From an uncultured Bacteroidales bacterium (GTDB lineage: Bacteria; Bacteroidota; Bacteroidia; Bacteroidales; Muribaculaceae): 44,869 nt of DNA. Location of the stretch: NCBI GenBank assembly GCA_900542185.1, contig UQMZ01000031.1, forward strand, positions 1 to 44,869, written 5' to 3'. This document shows, in pieces, positions 26,872 to 34,626 of the stretch. The position numbers and the translations under genes are program-made. The first letter of the stretch is position 1, and every line of letters begins with the position of its first letter. Under the pieces are notes generated by a model. The model was not told where the DNA came from. It saw nothing but the letters and a program-made list of their open reading frames with translations, and searched no databases.

Positions 26872-28281
26872 ATGGCGTTATTAACAAGGTCGAGACATCA
26901 TGTAGACATGACTTCGGGGCCATTGGCGGGCAAAATCCTATGGTTCGCGTTGCCATTGATTGCCAGTGGAATTCTGCAGCAGTCGTTCAATGTGATAGAC
27001 GTGGCCGTGATAGGACATTATTCCGATAGTCACGACATAGCGGCCGTAGGCAGCAACGGCCCGATTATAAGCATAATGGTCAATCTGTTTGTCGGCATCG
27101 CCGTCGGAGCCAATGCCGTGATAGCCCGTTACATAGGTGAAAACAAATCTGACCGCATCCGCGAATCCGTAGGTACGGTTGCAATCATATCCATTGTGTC
27201 CGGACTCCTGCTCTTAGCCATAGGAACTACACTGACACGACCTATACTCGAGGCAATGAGCGCTCCTCCGGATGTCATAGATCAGGCTGAGAAGTATCTC
27301 CGAATATTCTTCTGCAGCATGCCGTTCATGATGATCTACAATTTCGGAGGGTCTATATTGCGAAGCATCGGCGACACGCCCAAACTGTTCCAATCGCTGT
27401 TTGTAGCTACTCTATGCAATTTCCTGCTCGACCTGCTGTTCACCGGTCAGTTCGGCTGGGGCGTTGAGGGTGTGGCATGGGCCACGGTTATTTCCAATGC
27501 CGTGAATGCCGCTATAATGGTTTTCTTCCTGAACCATGAGAACGATCCGTTCAAGATGCCTCTGAATCCGCACCGATGGAAACTATCAATGCCGGACCTT
27601 AAGGAAATGCTGCGCATCGGAGTACCGGCCGGACTGCAGGGAATGGTGTTTTCGATAAGCAATATATTCATCCAGTCGTCCATCAATAAATTCGGCGCCG
27701 ATGCCATAGCCGGTTCAGCTACGGCATTGACTTACGAGGCATACTGTTATTTCATCATAGGGGGCATAAACGGCGCGGCCATCGCATTCACAAGTCAGAA
27801 TTATGGTGCCGGTCTCAAGAACCGATGCAAACGTGTCTGGGCCATATCCATGGCATACGCTTTCGGCTTATCTTTATTGGCCAATTTCGCCCTGATTTTT
27901 TTCGAAAACGGCGCACTTAGAGTGTTCACCGATATCCCCGAAGTGATACATTACGCCAAGCTCCGCTTCCATTACGTACTGATGTTCCAGTCCATAGCCG
28001 CAAGTTACGAGATATCCGGTTCGTATATGCGGGGACTCGGGTATTCTGTCATTCCCATGCTGTTGACCATTTTCGGATCCTGCGTATTGCGGCTTATATG
28101 GGTATGGGTATTCCCCTTAATCGATTACAGTTATCCCACGCTGCTCAGCATATATCCCATGTCATGGGCCGCTACCGGCGTTATGGTAGTGATTGCCGCC
28201 TTCATAGTCCAGCGTAAGGTGTTCAGGACAACGCCGGATAGCGAAAGTATGAAATTGAAAGAAAAGCCATTGGTTTCTTGA
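26872..28281 (+). CDS. MATE-family multidrug/toxin efflux transporter
   Basis: A 469-residue inner-membrane protein with about 12 hydrophobic segments in two pseudo-symmetric halves. The first half begins SGPLAGKILWFALPLIASGILQQ and has the MATE-typical FNVIDVAVIGHYSDSHDIAAVG (partial); the second restarts at LKEMLRIGVPAGLQGMVFS. GQFGWGVEGVAWATVIS is another family landmark. MATE proteins expel cationic drugs or metabolites in exchange for Na+ or H+. Closest by feel to the DinF/NorM-like group common in gut Bacteroidales. Substrate unknown. No regulator is adjacent other than possible sites in the upstream gap. Confidence 0.92.
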   Translation: MALLTRSRHHVDMTSGPLAGKILWFALPLIASGILQQSFNVIDVAVIGHYSDSHDIAAVGSNGPIISIMVNLFVGIAVGANAVIARYIGENKSDRIRESVGTVAIISIVSGLLLLAIGTTLTRPILEAMSAPPDVIDQAEKYLRIFFCSMPFMMIYNFGGSILRSIGDTPKLFQSLFVATLCNFLLDLLFTGQFGWGVEGVAWATVISNAVNAAIMVFFLNHENDPFKMPLNPHRWKLSMPDLKEMLRIGVPAGLQGMVFSISNIFIQSSINKFGADAIAGSATALTYEAYCYFIIGGINGAAIAFTSQNYGAGLKNRCKRVWAISMAYAFGLSLLANFALIFFENGALRVFTDIPEVIHYAKLRFHYVLMFQSIAASYEISGSYMRGLGYSVIPMLLTIFGSCVLRLIWVWVFPLIDYSYPTLLSIYPMSWAATGVMVVIAAFIVQRKVFRTTPDSESMKLKEKPLVS

Positions 28282-28378
28282 TATTATTTTTGCAATATGT
28301 TGTAAAATTGTGCATTGATTTGATTATTAGCCAATGTTTTATTTTCTTTGAAACTAAATTAAGATAATACTACGAACA

Positions 28379-29386
28379 ATGAAGAAAATAACAGCTATAG
28401 CAGCTATGATGCTGATGGTCGGGAGTGCGGCCGTATCATGCAACGGCGCCAAGAAACAGGCGGATAACACTGAAGCACAGGATTCCACCTTTGTGACTCC
28501 CCTGCATGTAGAGGGACTGTACCTGTTGAACGCCAAGGGCGACACAATGGTGCTGAACGGACCATCGCTGGGGTGGCATTCTAACTGGGGCCGCTTCTAT
28601 AACGACTCGACAGTGATGGCGTTCAAGAAGAACTGGGGCGCCAACATTACTCGTGCCGCCATCGGTGCGCACACATCATGGGATGTAGTGAACTGTTACG
28701 ATGCTGATTCCATTGATGCTATGAATAAGCTGTACCGCGTCATAGACGCCGCGATAGCCAACGATATGTATGTTATCGCAGACTGGCATACACATAAGAA
28801 TACACTGGACAATGCCAAGAAATTTTTCACGGCAGTTACCGGGAAGTATGGCGACACTCCCAATATTCTGTACGAGATATGGAATGAGCCGGAGACTGTG
28901 AAATGGGACGAAGTAAAGGCGTACGCCGAAGAAATAATACCGGTAATCCGTAAAAATGCCCCGAATTCAGTTATAATAGTCGGATCTCCTACATGGGACC
29001 AGGATGTAGACATCGCCTCCGAATCACCGCTGAAGTATGACAATCTGCTCTACTCACTTCATTTCTATGCGGCCACACACAAACAGCCTCTGATTGACAA
29101 GGCTGAGAAAGCCATAGCCAACGGACTGCCGCTGATTATATCGGAATGTGGCGGTATGGAGGCAACCGGTGACGGACCCGTTGACGAGGAATCCATGCGG
29201 AAATGGGTTGAATTTGCCGACAAACATAAGCTGTCGATGCTGTTCTGGAGCATTGCCGACAAGACCGAGACTTGTTCAATGGTCACGCCTGATGCTTCGG
29301 ACAACGGCATGCTTTGGACCGAGGAACAGATCAAACCGTGGGGCAAAACAGCCAAGACCATCATAAAGAAACGTAATCATAAATGA
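28379..29386 (+). CDS. GH5-family glycoside hydrolase lipoprotein (endoglucanase-like)
   Basis: A 335-residue lipoprotein. The signal MKKITAIAAMMLMVGSAAVSC ends in a lipobox, so Cys21 is probably lipidated and the enzyme faces the periplasm or cell surface. The GH5 barrel shows both catalytic glutamates: Glu170 in YEIWNEPE (acid/base) and Glu256 in IISECGG (nucleophile). YVIADWHTH and LLYSLHFYAATHK carry further active-site residues, and MLFWSIADK is the conserved Trp strand. It would cut beta-1,4-glucans or mannans in the diet or in host polysaccharides. No SusC/SusD pair is nearby, so it is not part of a usual utilisation locus. Its stop overlaps the luxS start by 4 bp. Confidence 0.9.
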   Translation: MKKITAIAAMMLMVGSAAVSCNGAKKQADNTEAQDSTFVTPLHVEGLYLLNAKGDTMVLNGPSLGWHSNWGRFYNDSTVMAFKKNWGANITRAAIGAHTSWDVVNCYDADSIDAMNKLYRVIDAAIANDMYVIADWHTHKNTLDNAKKFFTAVTGKYGDTPNILYEIWNEPETVKWDEVKAYAEEIIPVIRKNAPNSVIIVGSPTWDQDVDIASESPLKYDNLLYSLHFYAATHKQPLIDKAEKAIANGLPLIISECGGMEATGDGPVDEESMRKWVEFADKHKLSMLFWSIADKTETCSMVTPDASDNGMLWTEEQIKPWGKTAKTIIKKRNHK

Positions 29387-29862
29387 AGAAGATAGCAAGC
29401 TTTACAATCGACCACGAGCGTCTGGACCCGGGCATCTATGTGTCGCGACGCGATACCACGCCCGCAGGCGACGTAATAACGACGTTTGACATCCGTATGA
29501 CTCGCCCCAACCGCGAGCCTGCCTTAACGCCAAAGTCGCTTCATGCCATGGAACACTTGGCAGCCACGTTCCTGCGCAACCATGCGGAGTGGAAGGACAG
29601 GATTGTTTATTGGGGACCTATGGGGTGTTGCACCGGAAACTATCTGTTGGTGCAGGGCGAATGTTCCAGTCGCGACATCCTGCCTCTGATTCGCGAGACA
29701 ATGCGTTTTGTAGCGGCTTTCGAAGGAGAGGTTCCGGGTGCTACTCCCCGCGACTGCGGAAACTACTCCTTCATGGACCTGGATCAGGCCAAGAAAGACG
29801 CACGCAGGTATCTTGATGTGTTGGACAACGCTACGGATGTGAATCTTAATTATCCTGAATAG
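29383..29862 (+). CDS. luxS: S-ribosylhomocysteine lyase LuxS
   Basis: A 159-residue enzyme that splits S-ribosylhomocysteine into homocysteine and DPD, the precursor of autoinducer-2, in the activated methyl cycle. All key residues are present: HAMEHL gives zinc ligands His54 and His58 with Glu57 catalytic, Cys125 (RDCGNYS) is the third ligand, and Cys82 in GPMGCCTGNY is the catalytic cysteine. The position after it, usually Arg in firmicute and enterobacterial LuxS, is Cys here. The substrate loop FTIDHERLDPGIYVSR is intact. The ATGA overlap with the GH5 gene implies translational coupling. Confidence 0.95.
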   Translation: MKKIASFTIDHERLDPGIYVSRRDTTPAGDVITTFDIRMTRPNREPALTPKSLHAMEHLAATFLRNHAEWKDRIVYWGPMGCCTGNYLLVQGECSSRDILPLIRETMRFVAAFEGEVPGATPRDCGNYSFMDLDQAKKDARRYLDVLDNATDVNLNYPE

Positions 29863-30054
29863 GTGCCGAGCTATCTGATGACTCCTTTGGGCATAGTGAT
29901 GATTTCGGTTTCACTGTAATGTGAAGATAATTGTTGCAATATTGTTAACTTTTTATTAATCTTTTGGATTTAAGACATAAGCGGCAACTTCATTCTGAAC
30001 TAATGTCCCGTACAGAACGTTTCAAAAGTAATAAAAACACTGAACAGTAAGACT

Positions 30055-30717
30055 ATGAAAATCAAATTAGCTGTGGCGGCTGCTTTGGCAGCTGTGATCG
30101 GACTTACTTCATGTAACGGAAGAGATTCCAGACTTGCAGGAAAACTTGTAGGTACATGGAAAGGTAATTCTGTCGAAATGATGAAGGACAAGAAGGATAA
30201 GCCGGATAAGGAGGACAAATATAAAGATGGGACCCGAGACAAGACCCCCCGATTCGATGGCGGTGAAATGATTTGCACCCCTACCCTTACATTCGTCAGA
30301 ACAGAGGGTACAAACGGAGGAACAATCAACATCGTTGCCGATTACACTGTATCGAAGGGGGTTGAAACACTTGCAGCCACTACTCCGGTAAAGGCTACGG
30401 TAAACGGAAATGTCAACGCTGCGGGTACATGGACTGTGGAAGACGGTGATGAAATAATCGTAAATCTGGATCCCACTAAAACAGTGGTGAATGTAGACAC
30501 AACTTCAACAGCTCTGAGTTACGCAGCGCTCACAGACGCATCTCCGGATTCTCTTGACAGCATCAAGGCCCGGGTCGCAGCCAACATACCGGATGTAATA
30601 AAGCCCATGATTGCCGGAAAAATGCAGAAAATGCGGAAATTCGATGATGTGAAAATCAAGGGTAACACCATGACTCTTGAAGCCGGTCATAACAAAATGA
30701 CATTCACGAAACAGTAA
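30055..30717 (+). CDS. Lipoprotein with lipocalin-like beta-rich domain
   Basis: A 220-residue predicted lipoprotein (MKIKLAVAAALAAVIGLTSC, lipobox LTSC). After the Cys comes LAGKLVGTWKGNS, a lipocalin-like opening strand, then a very lysine/aspartate-rich linker (residues about 43-62) and alternating beta strands, e.g. PTLTFVRTEGTNGGTINIVADY and AAGTWTVEDGDEIIVNL. The end MTLEAGHNKMTFTKQ is another strand pair. The arrangement resembles the lipocalin-like lipoproteins abundant in Bacteroidales, but no ligand or function is known. It stands alone between luxS (192 bp upstream) and a strong terminator. Confidence 0.75.
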   Translation: MKIKLAVAAALAAVIGLTSCNGRDSRLAGKLVGTWKGNSVEMMKDKKDKPDKEDKYKDGTRDKTPRFDGGEMICTPTLTFVRTEGTNGGTINIVADYTVSKGVETLAATTPVKATVNGNVNAAGTWTVEDGDEIIVNLDPTKTVVNVDTTSTALSYAALTDASPDSLDSIKARVAANIPDVIKPMIAGKMQKMRKFDDVKIKGNTMTLEAGHNKMTFTKQ

Positions 30718-30742
30718 CAGGTTATTCAATCTTCATAATATA

Positions 30743-30773
30743 CAGGGTGGCCGGATTGTGTTCGGCCACCCTG
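30743..30773 (+). terminator. Terminator after the lipocalin-like lipoprotein gene
   Basis: CAGGGTGGCCG (30743-30753) and its exact complement (30763-30773), 9-nt loop, followed by CGTTTAT. Confidence 0.85.
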
Positions 30774-30872
30774 CGTTTATATCTGGTCAATATTATCAGT
30801 ACAGAGTGCGGCCAAATAAGGAATGCAACAAATTATTATCTTTTATGAAATATTATTGAAACGAGATACAGA

Positions 30873-30880
30873 TAATTTTG
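30873..30880 (+). promoter_or_regulatory. -7 element before the small lipoprotein-porin pair
   Basis: TAATTTTG fits the TAnnTTTG consensus and lies 24 bp before the small ORF start. A matching -33 TTTG at standard spacing is not evident. Confidence 0.45.
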
Positions 30881-30904
30881 CAGGGTAAAACCAAACCTTC
30901 GATC

Positions 30905-31057
30905 ATGAGAATTGAAAACACTGTGGATAAGGTAAAGGAAATTTTACTTTGGATATACCTCATGGTAATTCTCTCTGGTATTGTTTTCGCAGCCTGTATG
31001 GGACAGGAGACAAAAACGCCGGGTGAAATCATATACGAGAAAACTCATACACGATAA
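30905..31057 (+). CDS. Small 50-residue lipoprotein-like membrane peptide
   Basis: An ORF of 50 codons from ATG 30905 to TAA 31057. It has a charged N-terminus (MRIENTVDKVKEI), one hydrophobic segment (LLWIYLMVILSGIVFAA) and a cysteine in lipobox-like context (VFAAC, Cys31), followed by a 19-residue polar tail. This would leave a tiny lipidated peptide or a single-span protein. A -7 element lies at a sensible distance upstream and the porin gene starts only 12 bp after the stop, so the two are likely cotranscribed. No family is recognised. The 14-residue hydrophilic N-terminus is long for a lipoprotein signal, so a bitopic micro-protein is the alternative. Confidence 0.5.
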   Translation: MRIENTVDKVKEILLWIYLMVILSGIVFAACMGQETKTPGEIIYEKTHTR

Positions 31058-31069
31058 ACTATAGTCGCA

Positions 31070-32086
31070 ATGAATAAAACTGTTATCGCAATTTTAGTCA
31101 TATTCTCATGTTTTACAGCTACTGTAACGGCTCAAGAAGAAAAAAGCCCGTATATTCCGGAAATTCATGGAACTATTCGTGCTAAATACGAATATGAACC
31201 ATCGATAAACAAAGGCCGGTTTGAGATTCGCAATGCGCGTCTGAGCGTTGAGGGAAAGATTATTCCGATTGTGCGTTATAAGGCGGAAATTGACCTTTCG
31301 GACGAAGGTTCCATAAAGATGCTTGACGCCTATATAAGAATCCAGCCAAAAGAACAACTGAAACTAACTTTCGGACAGATGAGAGTACCGTTCACCATTG
31401 ATGCCCATCGCTCGCCACATCTTCAATACTTTGCCAACAGGTCATTTATAGCAAAACAAGTTGGCAATGTGCGTGATGTCGGAGCTGCAGTTGCATGGAC
31501 TTTTGCATGCAAAGCCCCGATTACATTAGAAGGTGGTATTTTCAATGGCTCGGGCCTTACCAACCAGAAAAATTTCTGGACCAATAGTTATAATTTCTCC
31601 TTCAAGGCTCAAACCTTGCTTGCCCGACAGTTCAATATCACCTTGAGCTGCCAGAAAGCGAATGCCCGTGATGTGAGTACAATGATGTATGACGCAGGAG
31701 CATTTTGGGACAACAGCCGTTGGCATATAGAAGCCGAATATCTCAGAAAGCACTATGCCCGCAATTCATTCCCTGCCGTTAATGCCGTGGATGCTTTTGC
31801 CGTCTACCGGTTGCCTCTGAAGAAAAGTCTTAGTGCAATATCATTCTTGGGCCGATATGATTATATGTCCGACCATAACAGCGGAGGGAAAGACGATGAT
31901 GGAAAGTTATCGGTGGACGATCCGGAAAGACACAGACTTACCGGTGGCGTAACCCTAAGCTTCGGTAAAAAAAGCCTTCAGGCAGATATCCGCATGAACT
32001 ACGAGCAGTATTTTTACGCTAAAGGAGTTACTCCGGCGATTTCCGAACAAAATAAGATTGTGCTTGAATTCGTAGCTCACTTCTGA
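31070..32086 (+). CDS. OprO/OprP-type phosphate-selective-porin-family barrel
   Basis: A 338-residue outer-membrane protein with signal peptide MNKTVIAILVIFSCFTATVTAQ. The mature chain is a string of amphipathic beta strands with short turns: EIHGTIRAKYEYEP, GRFEIRNARLSVEGKI, VRYKAEIDLSDEG, then LKLTFGQMRVPFTID, the landmark of the Porin_O_P family. It ends in NKIVLEFVAHF with the C-terminal Phe needed for BAM-dependent insertion. The family includes phosphate and polyphosphate channels of Pseudomonas, but Bacteroidota members are mostly uncharacterised, so anion selectivity is inference. The preceding 50-codon ORF may be its partner. Base composition is slightly more AT-rich than the housekeeping genes upstream. 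Confidence 0.85.
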   Translation: MNKTVIAILVIFSCFTATVTAQEEKSPYIPEIHGTIRAKYEYEPSINKGRFEIRNARLSVEGKIIPIVRYKAEIDLSDEGSIKMLDAYIRIQPKEQLKLTFGQMRVPFTIDAHRSPHLQYFANRSFIAKQVGNVRDVGAAVAWTFACKAPITLEGGIFNGSGLTNQKNFWTNSYNFSFKAQTLLARQFNITLSCQKANARDVSTMMYDAGAFWDNSRWHIEAEYLRKHYARNSFPAVNAVDAFAVYRLPLKKSLSAISFLGRYDYMSDHNSGGKDDDGKLSVDDPERHRLTGGVTLSFGKKSLQADIRMNYEQYFYAKGVTPAISEQNKIVLEFVAHF

Positions 32087-32151
32087 TTCATTCGATTCTG
32101 AGCGACAATGAATCGATGTAAGCCAATTTTTGACATGAAATATGAATTCGG

Positions 32152-32568
32152 TTATTTCCACATCATCAATATGCTGCCAGCGCATATAAGTATGCCTCCT
32201 GCTATAACCTTTGGCGAAACAGGCTCTTTCAGCAATATAAACGCGAGTATGATAGTCAGCACAACGCTGAGTTTGTCAACCGGAGCCACACGCGACACGT
32301 CGCCGAGCTGTATGGCCTTGAAATAGAACATCCACGACAAACCGGTCGATATGCCGGAAAGTAAAAGAAATAGCCAGGTATAATGCGATACGGACTTGAC
32401 TTCCTGCAAATGGCCAGATGCAAAAACAATACCCCATGTGAGAAGCAGGATCACGGTGGTACGAATAGCTGTGGCAAGATTGGAATCAACATCTTTGACT
32501 CCTACTTTGGCACAGATGGCAGTCAGGGCAGCGAACAGAGCCGATAACAAAGCATATATCTTCCACAT
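32152..32568 (-). CDS. Half-size EamA-family transporter
   Basis: A 138-residue membrane protein with about five hydrophobic segments, starting MWKIYALLSALFAALTAICAK. WLFLLLSGISTGLSWMFYFKAIQLGDVSRVAPVDKL (residues about 65-100, quoted in pieces) and the end AGGILICAGSILMMW are typical of one EamA repeat of the drug/metabolite transporter superfamily. Full-length members have two such repeats in tandem (about 300 residues). This single-repeat form probably works as a dimer, like the small members of the superfamily. Substrate unknown. It is convergent with the porin gene. Confidence 0.85.
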   Translation of the reverse strand: MWKIYALLSALFAALTAICAKVGVKDVDSNLATAIRTTVILLLTWGIVFASGHLQEVKSVSHYTWLFLLLSGISTGLSWMFYFKAIQLGDVSRVAPVDKLSVVLTIILAFILLKEPVSPKVIAGGILICAGSILMMWK

Positions 32569-32609
32569 TTTAGTAACGGTGCAAGGTTGATCTATCCATG
32601 ATAAAAATA

Positions 32610-32625
32610 ACGGATCAGAATCCGT
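32610..32625. promoter_or_regulatory. Small dyad upstream of the EamA gene
   Basis: ACGGAT-CAGA-ATCCGT, a perfect 6-bp dyad with a 4-bp centre, lies about 40 bp before the EamA start. It could be an operator or a leader hairpin. Confidence 0.35.
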
Positions 32626-32674
32626 AAGAGTGTCTATGGGTTGTTAACTTTTTGTTAAATATCTCATTAAGCAC

Positions 32675-32711
32675 ATCTCCCTGACAGTTCCCTCAAAACT
32701 GTCAGGGAGAT
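32675..32711 (-). terminator. Terminator of the AraC-linked operon
   Basis: A perfect 15-bp inverted repeat (32675-32689 and 32697-32711, 7-nt loop) about 65 bp beyond the DUF362 stop on the minus strand. The sequence after it on that strand is AT-rich without a clean U-run. Confidence 0.75.
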
Positions 32712-32775
32712 AAATACATTAGGAGAGGCTACCGTAGGATAGGAGATTATTTGCAAAGTTCTCCCGGAAACAGTC

Positions 32776-33747
32776 TCATTCAATCGTGACAAGCACATAT
32801 TTCTGGGTGCCCATACCGAGATGTTCGGCGTAGTCAAGGAGGTGAGTGCCGTTGCGCTCGGCTATACGCTGTTCCATGTGGATTTTGCCATGATCCGATG
32901 AGTTGTGGATTGCGTCAACACAGGCGCGGTCAAGTGCGACAGGGTCAAGCGAGGCGAAAATACCTATATCTGCCATCTGTACCGGCGCCGGGTGAGCCAC
33001 ACAGTCGCAGTCAACCGAAAGGTTGTTGGCGACAGAGATATAAAGGATGTGGTTGCCCGCGTGGTCGATGATTGCTTTTGAGGATTCTGCCATTGATTCG
33101 AGAAAATCGTCCTGTGCGGCGCGATCTGACCACCAGTTGTCGGCATCATGATTCTTGCCGGCGGTATGCACCCATGCCTTGCCGTTGCTTGATTGCATAC
33201 CGATTGCCATGTTCTTCAAGGCACCGCCGAACCCTCCGCTGGGATGACCTTTGAAATGCGACAGCACTATCGTGAAATCGTAGTCAAGCCAGTTCTTGCC
33301 TATATAGGCGAGGTTGAGATGCTTGCCGCCTTTGACAGGCAAAGCTGTTTCGCCATCATTGTCCATGATGGCGATTGGGGCTATTGTGGTAAATCCGTGT
33401 TCCTTGGCTATTTTCAGATGGTCGGAAGAATGGCGTCTTGAACTCTGATAAGCAGTGTTACACTCTACGAGTGTAGCTTTCAAGCCTTGCACCAGAGGGG
33501 CAATCAATGCAGGAGAGAGATGATTGGAATTGCCGCTTTCGCCGAAAGATAGTTTCACACAGACTTTACCCAAAGCACGACGGTCAAGCGCGTCATAGAT
33601 CTTTAGGAGATTTTCGGGAGTTATCTCCTTAATGAAATACACTGTGGCGACTGAATCCGAAGTGGTAGGAGCAACTTGTTGGGAGCTTGCATTGACTGAA
33701 GATAATAACGCCATAACTGCCGTCGCTAAATATATCAGCTTATTCAT
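32776..33747 (-). CDS. Exported DUF362 family protein
   Basis: A 323-residue protein with a signal peptide (MNKLIYLATAVMALLSSVNASSQ). DUF362 features are visible: VCVKLSFGESGNSNHLSP, ATLVECNTAY, the segment FTIVLSHFKGHPSGGFGGAL with KNMAIGMQS after it, and SVDCDCVAHPAPVQMADIGI with FASLDPVALDRACVDAI near the C-terminus. No ferredoxin 4Fe-4S cluster motif (CxxCxxC) is present, although some DUF362 proteins carry one. The CDCVAH cysteines could bind a metal. The function of the family is not established. It is the last gene of the minus-strand operon, 22 bp after the aldo/keto reductase remnant. Without the upstream frameshift it would be translated as a unit with it. Confidence 0.85.
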   Translation of the reverse strand: MNKLIYLATAVMALLSSVNASSQQVAPTTSDSVATVYFIKEITPENLLKIYDALDRRALGKVCVKLSFGESGNSNHLSPALIAPLVQGLKATLVECNTAYQSSRRHSSDHLKIAKEHGFTTIAPIAIMDNDGETALPVKGGKHLNLAYIGKNWLDYDFTIVLSHFKGHPSGGFGGALKNMAIGMQSSNGKAWVHTAGKNHDADNWWSDRAAQDDFLESMAESSKAIIDHAGNHILYISVANNLSVDCDCVAHPAPVQMADIGIFASLDPVALDRACVDAIHNSSDHGKIHMEQRIAERNGTHLLDYAEHLGMGTQKYVLVTIE

Positions 33748-33769
33748 TGTTGTAGGCTCTTAAGTAATT

Positions 33770-34626
33770 TTATTCCGGACAAGGTATGGAATAGATGCGT
33801 TTTACCTCGTCCACTTTATTGTAATCGAATATCAGCGGTTTACAGGTATCCAATCCTGCGATTAAAGACATCTCATTTTCCGACAGATTGAAATCAAAAA
33901 TCTCGGAATTCTCAACAATGCGCTCAGGTTTACTGATTTGGGAATGACAACCACACCTCTCTGTACGTTCCAGCGGAGTATGACCTGTCCGACTGTTTTC
34001 CCATGAGAGTGCGCAATATCGGTTAACAGAGGATTACAGAAAATATCGTTCTTCCCTTCAGCAAACGGGGCCCATGCTTCCAGTTGGACGCCGGTTTCTC
34101 TACAAAGATTCAGCATACCAGTCTGCTGAGCGAATGGATGACATTCCACCTGATTCACCATAGGTTTGACTTCCGATGAAAGACAAAGATCTGTGAGATG
34201 TGCCCCGGAAAAATTGCAGACTCCGATACTGCGGATTCGTCCTTCATGGTAAAGTCGTTCCATCGCACGCCAAGTTCCGGCGACATCTCCGTAAGGCATG
34301 TGAACAAGGTATAGGTCGAGATAATCCTGTCCGAGTCGTTTGAGTGAATTTTCAAACGCCTTCATCGTGCGGTCATATCCCATTTGACTTGTCCACACTT
34401 TGGTTGTGAGGAAAATTTCACTCCTGTTTATATCCGAGTCTTTTATAGCCTTTCCGACAGCCCTTTCGTTGTCATAAACGGAAGCTGTGTCTATCAAGCG
34501 ATAACCTGCTTTAAGCGCATATCCGACAGCGTCAAGGCATTGTGCCGCATAAGGAATCTGGAAAACTCCAAATCCCTCTATGGGCATCATTACTCCGTTG
34601 TTAAGCTGTACTTTAGCGGTATTCAT
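33770..34626 (-). pseudogene. Aldo/keto reductase, frameshifted near the C-terminus
   Basis: An NAD(P)H-dependent aldo/keto reductase of the 2,5-diketo-gluconate-reductase type. From ATG 34626 the frame shows GYRLIDTASVYDNE (Asp, Tyr of the tetrad), LTTKVW (Lys), DLYLVHMP (His) and IGVCNFS, then reaches VVVIPKSVN, where it runs out into unrelated residues and stops at 33862. The other frame continues perfectly, KPERIVENSEIFDFNLSENE, to a stop at 33770-33772. Restoring one base in the A-run at 33929-33931 (minus-strand AAA to AAAA) rejoins both into a 285-residue protein, the family's normal length. The missing part binds the cofactor adenine phosphate, so the short product is probably inactive. 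Either a real mutation or an assembly error. Its start overlaps the preceding gene (ATGA). Confidence 0.85.

Noticed and set aside
29620..29637. Cys-Cys in the LuxS active-site loop as an unusual enzyme variant
   Set aside because: The catalytic Cys82 and all zinc ligands are present; the residue after it varies in Bacteroidota LuxS.
33925..33940. Programmed -1 ribosomal frameshift in the aldo/keto reductase gene
   Set aside because: The site lacks an X XXY YYZ heptamer and there is no biological reason for frameshifting in this family; a one-base deletion is simpler.
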